A stretch of DNA of 64,000 nt from Elmis aenea (Eukaryota > Arthropoda > Insecta > Coleoptera > Elmidae), in NCBI GenBank assembly GCA_947652605.1, contig OX393577.1, positions 31,685,466 to 31,749,465 of the forward strand, written 5' to 3'. Under the pieces are notes generated by a model. That model ran no database searches. It was not told the DNA's origin and saw nothing but the letters and a program-made list of their open reading frames with translations. Position numbers and translations under genes: made by a program. Below are positions 58,679-64,000 of this stretch, piece by piece; position 1 is the first letter of the stretch, and each line of letters starts with the position of its first letter.

Positions 58679-60604
58679 TCAAACCTTTCCCAACATGTCA
58701 TGTTTGTACGTCTTTTTCCTGTAACCTCGCTTTAAAAACATACGTATTAGTACAATTATAAAAACAAAAGAACCTATGTAAAGTATAAAACACATACTCG
58801 TATCTAAGCTTTTGAAGAAACTAGCAGATCCACTAGAAGCAGGAGGTCCTTCAAGGCCCATATGTAAAATTCTTGTATCTGATCCGATGTACCGAACATT
58901 TATACTGCTATACACGTGTTTTAAGTACTTCAGAACTTCTGGATAATTCCACGAATTATCTGCGTTTCTGCAAAAGGGACATCGCTCTGGCAGGGGAAAC
59001 TGAATTTTTGGAGCTTCTGGATCTTCCGTTGTATCCCCAGCTAAACGTTTGTTGGCGTCATTATGAGCCATCCATAACCACAAAACTGCAGAATCAAGGG
59101 ATGCTACGCTGTTCATGTCCTTCTTTTTCACCATTTCCTGGAAATGATTACTACAATCGGCGCAACCGAAAAATTCTTTAATATAACCGTGCATTGCGTC
59201 CAAAACTTCACGAGGGTAGGCCGCTTCAATACCAATATTCTGCTCTGCCGCATTTACAGTCAAATAATGAAACATTTTCCACAACCCACACGGATAACCA
59301 CGATATCTTAAAGTACTCCCTTTACAGGCTAACCATTGCTGTGGAGATGAAAACACATGTCGTCTTTCACCCTCCGCATCTGCGACTATTTCTGCTATTT
59401 CAGCGCCACTTATTGATGTTCCTGCTGCTGTAACTTGATTACGCAAATTGGCTAAAAATTCTTGACCTTGGCGACCCAATGGAAAATATTTGGCTAGAAC
59501 ATTCAAGTACGCTGATAGCGCTTTGAATTTATCGCCTGAAATTGTTTTCTGGGAAGCGACTTCGTGCTTTAACGAATATCTTAAAGCAGTTTCCAAATCC
59601 ATTTGAAATACAACATCTCCCATCATTTTCACTTTTTGCTTCAGCGCTTCTCTTTCTCTCGCTTCCATTAAAGAAGACATGTCCGGTACTTCTGCTTCTA
59701 ACCATTTTCCAGTGAATATGTCCTTTTCTACCGTATCATCTGAAACGTTTATTGCTTTCGGTTTCAAATATTCTTTAATTGCCATACGTAAACTTTCACG
59801 CGAATTAAGCCCATTGCTAAATCTATTTGTTGCTCCCGTATCTGACACGACTATCATAGATGGAACTTTGGTTACCTGAACATTATTTATTAACTCGGAA
59901 TTATTATAAAGCGAGTATTTTATGGCTATTTCTGATACTCCATGCAAATCTAACGCTATTTCTGGTCCAAACATGCTATTTGGTTCCTCAAAAATTAAAA
60001 ATACATATTTTACTGTCGAAGGTAACCCCTCAAAGAGATGGTTTGTATCTGCGTTGGTATAAGGTAATATAGATGGATATTGTGTTCCTCTTACTTCGCG
60101 CTGTTCTGTAATAATCAGATTTAACAAGGAATGTCTATGAGAATGCACGTCATCTCCTTTCTTTACGTCAACACCGATCATTTTTGGTCCCTCCTGGTAA
60201 TTCTCGTGGAAATACCGTAAAGTTGGATATGCCATTATTTCGAAGTCCCGGCATATTGGTGAATTTTCATCATCTGAACAGTCTATAGCTCCTATTGCTA
60301 CCATTTCTTTCCAAGTCCGAACATCACTACCAAGAGCTTTCCAGGAAGGGGCAAACCTTTGGCAAAATCCGCACCAACTGTTATAAAATTCTACTAACCA
60401 AGCATTTTTTTGTCCATAAAGTTGACTTCGAAAATTATGTGCCGTTAATATATTAATGTCATCATTAGCAGAAAATAATCCTTGTCCTTCAATTAAATTT
60501 TTGTACTTCTTCTGCTCGCTTACACTTAGTGAAGCATTATTAGCAAAATCAATATATAAGAGAAGCACAAATGTCACCAAATTAAAGAGTTTTTTCGAGT
60601 ACAT
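58679..60604 (-). CDS. Quiescin sulfhydryl oxidase (QSOX)
   Basis: 641 residues in one exon from the ATG at 60604; the frame is also open 6 bases upstream, without an ATG. The enzyme uses FAD and oxygen to put disulfides into secreted proteins, releasing hydrogen peroxide. An N-terminal signal peptide (LFNLVTFVLLLYIDFA) is followed by a thioredoxin domain with the redox pair WCGFC (Cys78/Cys81) where many family members have WCGHC. After a redox-inactive thioredoxin-like and helical linker region comes the ERV/ALR flavin domain: RGYPCGLWKMFHYL, the active CADC (Cys481/Cys484), WMAHNDANKRL, and the shuttle-like CPFC (Cys542/Cys545). A single membrane span near the C-terminus (~604-624) with a basic tail predicts a Golgi or surface-anchored form. 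It is convergent with flotillin B. The absence of introns is unusual for this family and could reflect intron loss or an old retrocopy. Confidence 0.95.
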   Translation of the reverse strand: MYSKKLFNLVTFVLLLYIDFANNASLSVSEQKKYKNLIEGQGLFSANDDINILTAHNFRSQLYGQKNAWLVEFYNSWCGFCQRFAPSWKALGSDVRTWKEMVAIGAIDCSDDENSPICRDFEIMAYPTLRYFHENYQEGPKMIGVDVKKGDDVHSHRHSLLNLIITEQREVRGTQYPSILPYTNADTNHLFEGLPSTVKYVFLIFEEPNSMFGPEIALDLHGVSEIAIKYSLYNNSELINNVQVTKVPSMIVVSDTGATNRFSNGLNSRESLRMAIKEYLKPKAINVSDDTVEKDIFTGKWLEAEVPDMSSLMEAREREALKQKVKMMGDVVFQMDLETALRYSLKHEVASQKTISGDKFKALSAYLNVLAKYFPLGRQGQEFLANLRNQVTAAGTSISGAEIAEIVADAEGERRHVFSSPQQWLACKGSTLRYRGYPCGLWKMFHYLTVNAAEQNIGIEAAYPREVLDAMHGYIKEFFGCADCSNHFQEMVKKKDMNSVASLDSAVLWLWMAHNDANKRLAGDTTEDPEAPKIQFPLPERCPFCRNADNSWNYPEVLKYLKHVYSSINVRYIGSDTRILHMGLEGPPASSGSASFFKSLDTSMCFILYIGSFVFIIVLIRMFLKRGYRKKTYKHDMLGKV

Positions 60605-61492
60605 TGTCACTTACACTTATTTGTGAAAATACAGACAACCGAATGAAAAATTAACGTAGAAAGCGTGGATTTGTTAACACAGCATGGCACGCTAATTAGG
60701 TACTTCTAATGTTTACGTTAGTGGAGTACTGATACGATAGTTTTATTGAGTTGGCCCTAAATAACATTATCGCTCAAATTCAGGATCCAACGAAAACTTT
60801 TAAGTACTTATTATGAACTACACCACAATTACGTTACCGCCTACAGTAACCGTACCGCACTACCCAAAACACCGTACTGGTCTGCAAACCGAGACAGCTG
60901 TTTTCTACATACATTCAGTGCCGACTGAAATACTGTCAATTTTAAGCAACCACTGATGTTAGTAGAATGTCCGTGGACCAATAAAATGCTTACTTCGATA
61001 AACGTGAGCACACACGTTGTGAGCCGCCAAATTTAAATGTAAACAATCAGAAACACTGTAAATTAATTAGTTCTGGAACACCTTTCAAACTTTCAATAAC
61101 GTAATTAAGTTTTCTACAGCAGAGCAATTGTCCCGAAAAAACATTGGGTTACATTAATGTGAAGTATTGTTAATCTGACAAAATTTTATTGACCAATGTC
61201 AAAATTTTAACAATTTCTTAAAAACAGTTAGTTTAAACGGTACTATTATTAGTATAGCATGCAAAATAATTACAGAATTTAATTGATGATCCATGTATTA
61301 ACAACTTAATTAATAAAATTCAACACAAATAATTTTATAACACAAATAAAAGTTAATACAAAACAAAACTCAGTTAGATTCGTTACTTCAATAATATCAT
61401 ACATAAAAGTCAAACCTATGTATATAAAACCCTATATATAATACTTAAATTAGTAAATTTTATAAATAGCACAAAATATTTTGAAAATTATA
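60605..61492. other. QSOX upstream / ataxin-3 downstream region
   Basis: The part nearest the QSOX start (60605-61030) is less AT-rich than the rest and presumably holds its promoter and 5' UTR. 61050-61492 is AT-rich and should include the ataxin-3 3' UTR. No other gene is visible. Confidence 0.5.
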
Positions 61493-62421
61493 TTACATAT
61501 TCTGAGTCCGACTCAGATAGGCAAGTCTTTTATTTCGAATATCTTCTGAATCACAAGGACTTGAAGGAGTAGAAGGTGTACGAGATTTACATTCTAGACT
61601 CATTGTAATAGCTTTTCTCAACTGTGTCTCTTCATCATCTTCTTCTGATGTTTCTTCTTGTAAACTTAATCGTAATGCCTTTTGCAACTCTTGTTCTTCA
61701 GAATCAAAATTGTTACAATCATTTTCTTCTGCTAAACTTAACTTTAAAGCTGCTTGAAGTTCTGGATCTTCAATACTGGTATTTTTCTTAGTCGGAGCAG
61801 TTTTTACTACAGGTTCTGCCGGTTTTAATTTTAATAATTGTTCTGCATCACAATCGGGTAATTGCCCAAATATAACAAATATAGAATAGCCTTCATTTTT
61901 CAATTGTGCTAAAAATAAGGCTAGGTAGGTATCCGATATTAGTTCAGGTTTCGATAATAATGAATTTAAATTAAACCATTGATTTGCTATACGCCTAATA
62001 GTAAACCAATGGTCTCTATAATTGCAAATAAAGGCTTGCATTTGCGTGGGATCTAAAAGGGTGTTTTTAACCCTTTCATCGGTACTTGAATAAGGCACCA
62101 GCTCTAGTCCCCATACTTCTAGTGCACTGCTTATCACTTGTATGGAAAAGTAGCCACTATCGTCCATGTTTCCTGAGGGTTGTTGCAAAAATCGTTGATA
62201 CTCCTCGCTTTCTTCACCACACTCTGCCATTCGTATACGCTCTTCTTCATCCATTTTTTGGGCTAACGTACTTAAATCGACTGGAGTAAAATATGCACCT
62301 TGTAAAAGTGCATTCAAACAATGTTGAGCACATAATGAACCTTCTTGCTACAATTAAAAATGAATTAGTAAAAACTTGACAACAAATTTTCACTTACCTT
62401 TTCATGAAATATTGCTTCCAT
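61493..62421 (-). CDS. Ataxin-3 (Josephin deubiquitinase)
   Basis: Two exons, 62421-62398 (MEAIFHEK) and 62347-61493, separated by a 50-bp GT-AG intron; 292 residues. It is a cysteine protease that trims ubiquitin chains in protein quality control. The Josephin domain (~1-180) has the full triad: Cys14 in QEGSLCAQHC, His121 in NYRDHWFTIRR, Asn134 in WFNLNSLL, with the oxyanion Gln9. The C-terminal part has three ubiquitin-interacting motifs at about 201-216, 225-240 and 247-260, each ending in the L-S-L-type core (ALKLSL, ALRLSL, AITMSL). No polyglutamine tract is present, as expected outside vertebrates. The third motif follows the second by only a few residues, unlike the human layout where the polyglutamine region intervenes. 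A start at an internal TTG would lose Cys14; the two-exon model restores it. Confidence 0.96.
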
Positions 62422-62811
62422 TGTAAAATTTGTACGATTTATTCCTTAAAACTAATTTTGATGAATCACATGCAGATATAACCAAATGTAGGTGAACTGC
62501 AAAAATATGACAAGAAAACGTCAAGAATGCAGCCAGCACATGTGAAAAAATTACTAGGAAGAACTTCAGGTTATTTGGATAAATTAGAGACATTTTATTT
62601 TCTTGTTGTGTAATTTCAAAAATTTTATATTTACCTGTATTTATTGTATGTAAAATTTATGTAAAAATTGTAAATATATAATTAAGTTTTTTCAAATACA
62701 GTGAAAGCTGACGTATAAAATCCATCTGTGTGTAATTTGCGTAGTTAATTTTGAACCAATGGGAGCCACCGAGTTATTAGTTCAGTTTTGTTTTTCGGAA
62801 GCATGTTGACA
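62422..62811. other. Ataxin-3 upstream region
   Basis: Presumed promoter and 5' UTR of ataxin-3 on the - strand. No TATA box was recognised. The distance to the possible divergent exon at 62818 is about 400 bp, compatible with a shared bidirectional promoter. Confidence 0.4.
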
Positions 62812-62852
62812 TTCAACATGGCGGCATGTCGTCAGTGCTGTGCTGTGTCGTG
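62812..62852 (+). other. Possible first exon or YY1/Pho-like site
   Basis: CAACATGGCGGCATG combines a good translation-start context with the AANATGGCGGC form of YY1/Pleiohomeotic binding sites. An open frame from the ATG at 62818 (MAACRQCCAVS) reaches a consensus donor TG-GTGAGT at 62853. It could be exon 1 of a gene that continues past the window, divergent from ataxin-3. No second exon is seen. Confidence 0.3.
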
Positions 62853-64000
62853 GTGAGTTTGAAGTTTAGAAAATAGTAGTAAAAATAGTGATGAATCCAT
62901 AACAAAAAGTATGTAAAATTTATTACAAAATATTCATTTATATTACAAACTAAACTTACCAATCTAAAGTTAAGACTGAATGTATATTTTGACGTTTAAT
63001 TGAACACCTCTAACCCTTATTAAAAAGTTTTTGTGCCATCATTCCTACGCAATAACCCGCTTTGTTTAACAAAATATAACTGGCAATGTCTTAAAATTTA
63101 ATTAACATTTCTACATGTGTTTATATCGAAAACTCTAAAATAAAGGAAAGTGCATTATTACACTGGTATTCAAAAGCAAATCAATAATTTGAACGTCGTG
63201 TGTTCCCCTTGCCCCAGTTGCAGGTTAATTTCGTGCGTTGCACTTTTTTTAGTCTTTTCATTTACTGGAAATAATTTTAAACATTATACTCTGATACAGA
63301 CATTTGCTAAATAATTTTAGACACAACATCGTCGATTTTAAAGCGAACTAAGTTCTCTGGGTACATAAACTGTATGTTATATTGCCCTCTAAGTTTAAAT
63401 TGAATAATTATTAATTTGAATTAAATACGAGATCGTTATACTTTATTAACCATTATCCCTATTGTGACATTTAAGACATTACATATTAATAATAAATAAA
63501 AATGAAGGCACATGTACTGGTTATTCCACAATGTTATAACTATAATTAATTGTCAATGTTTACATACAAAATTTATTTAAATATTCGTGTTTGTGGTTTA
63601 TCACTTTTAATCAATTAATGTTTGCAATATTTTATTAAGGAAATGTTTAACTGTCTATTTACTAATTAAAAAAACAATTTTTTTGCTTGCTACATGTAAA
63701 ATAATATGATTGGTTTATTGTACAGACTGTAAATTTATTTGTAACCTTTAGTTTGTACTCTTATCAATTTACCAGAACTATGAAAATTAGCAATTGTAAA
63801 TAACATCCTTTAAAAACAGTGCAACTTCACTTGCCACCGTCAATTAACCAAATTATTACTATATTGTAGAATTGTAGGTATAAAGTTAAAACACAAATAG
63901 AATTCTTACTTATTTAGGGTACATGTTCAAAAACTTTATATGGTATGTTATACCAATTAATATGAACTGCATGTCATCAGTGGTGAGCTGCCAAAATTTT
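62853..64000. other. AT-rich end of window
   Basis: No exon, repeat terminus or RNA gene was recognised. It may be the first intron of the putative gene starting at 62818. Confidence 0.35.

Overview
This is about 64 kb of AT-rich nuclear DNA from an animal, almost certainly an insect. Four intact protein genes are split by short GT-AG introns, and their products read as typical arthropod versions. Nearly everything else is transposon debris. The order of insect cannot be decided from this window. There are no bacterial operons, CRISPR arrays, rRNAs or convincing tRNAs.

Host genes. Two complete flotillin-1 genes lie on the + strand, copy A at 31045-36715 and copy B at 56083-58254. Each has seven exons with the same intron phases, and exons 2-7 have exactly the same lengths in both. 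They are a DNA-level tandem duplication about 19 kb apart. Copy B keeps the more conserved sequence and compact introns. Copy A has more substitutions and introns filled with transposons, but its frame is intact. Downstream on the - strand are a single-exon quiescin sulfhydryl oxidase (QSOX, 58679-60604), convergent with flotillin B, and a two-exon ataxin-3 deubiquitinase (61493-62421). The two flotillins would act on membrane microdomains, QSOX in secretory-pathway disulfide formation and ataxin-3 in ubiquitin editing. No shared pathway is implied.

Mobile DNA by region. 1-5365: a Ty3/gypsy-type LTR element on the - strand (5' LTR, leader, gag, start of pol) cut off by an inserted foldback repeat. 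5366-31000: no recognisable host exon, with foldback elements, hAT and Harbinger-like elements, LINE remnants, and two GC-richer islands that may be promoters or first exons. 36716-56082, between the flotillins: a very dense repeat field. It includes a stack of six nested insertions at 40643-43888, in which successive elements can be delimited by terminal repeats or target-site duplications.

Two genome-scale signals stand out. First, many otherwise dissimilar elements begin with TA-CAGGG and carry a second conserved block (consensus GGGGATCTCG) about 20-40 bp inside. Many are giant palindromes of 0.75-1.5 kb. Second, a Mutator-like element has terminal inverted repeats built of seven 15-bp tandem units on each side, with a 10-bp target duplication.
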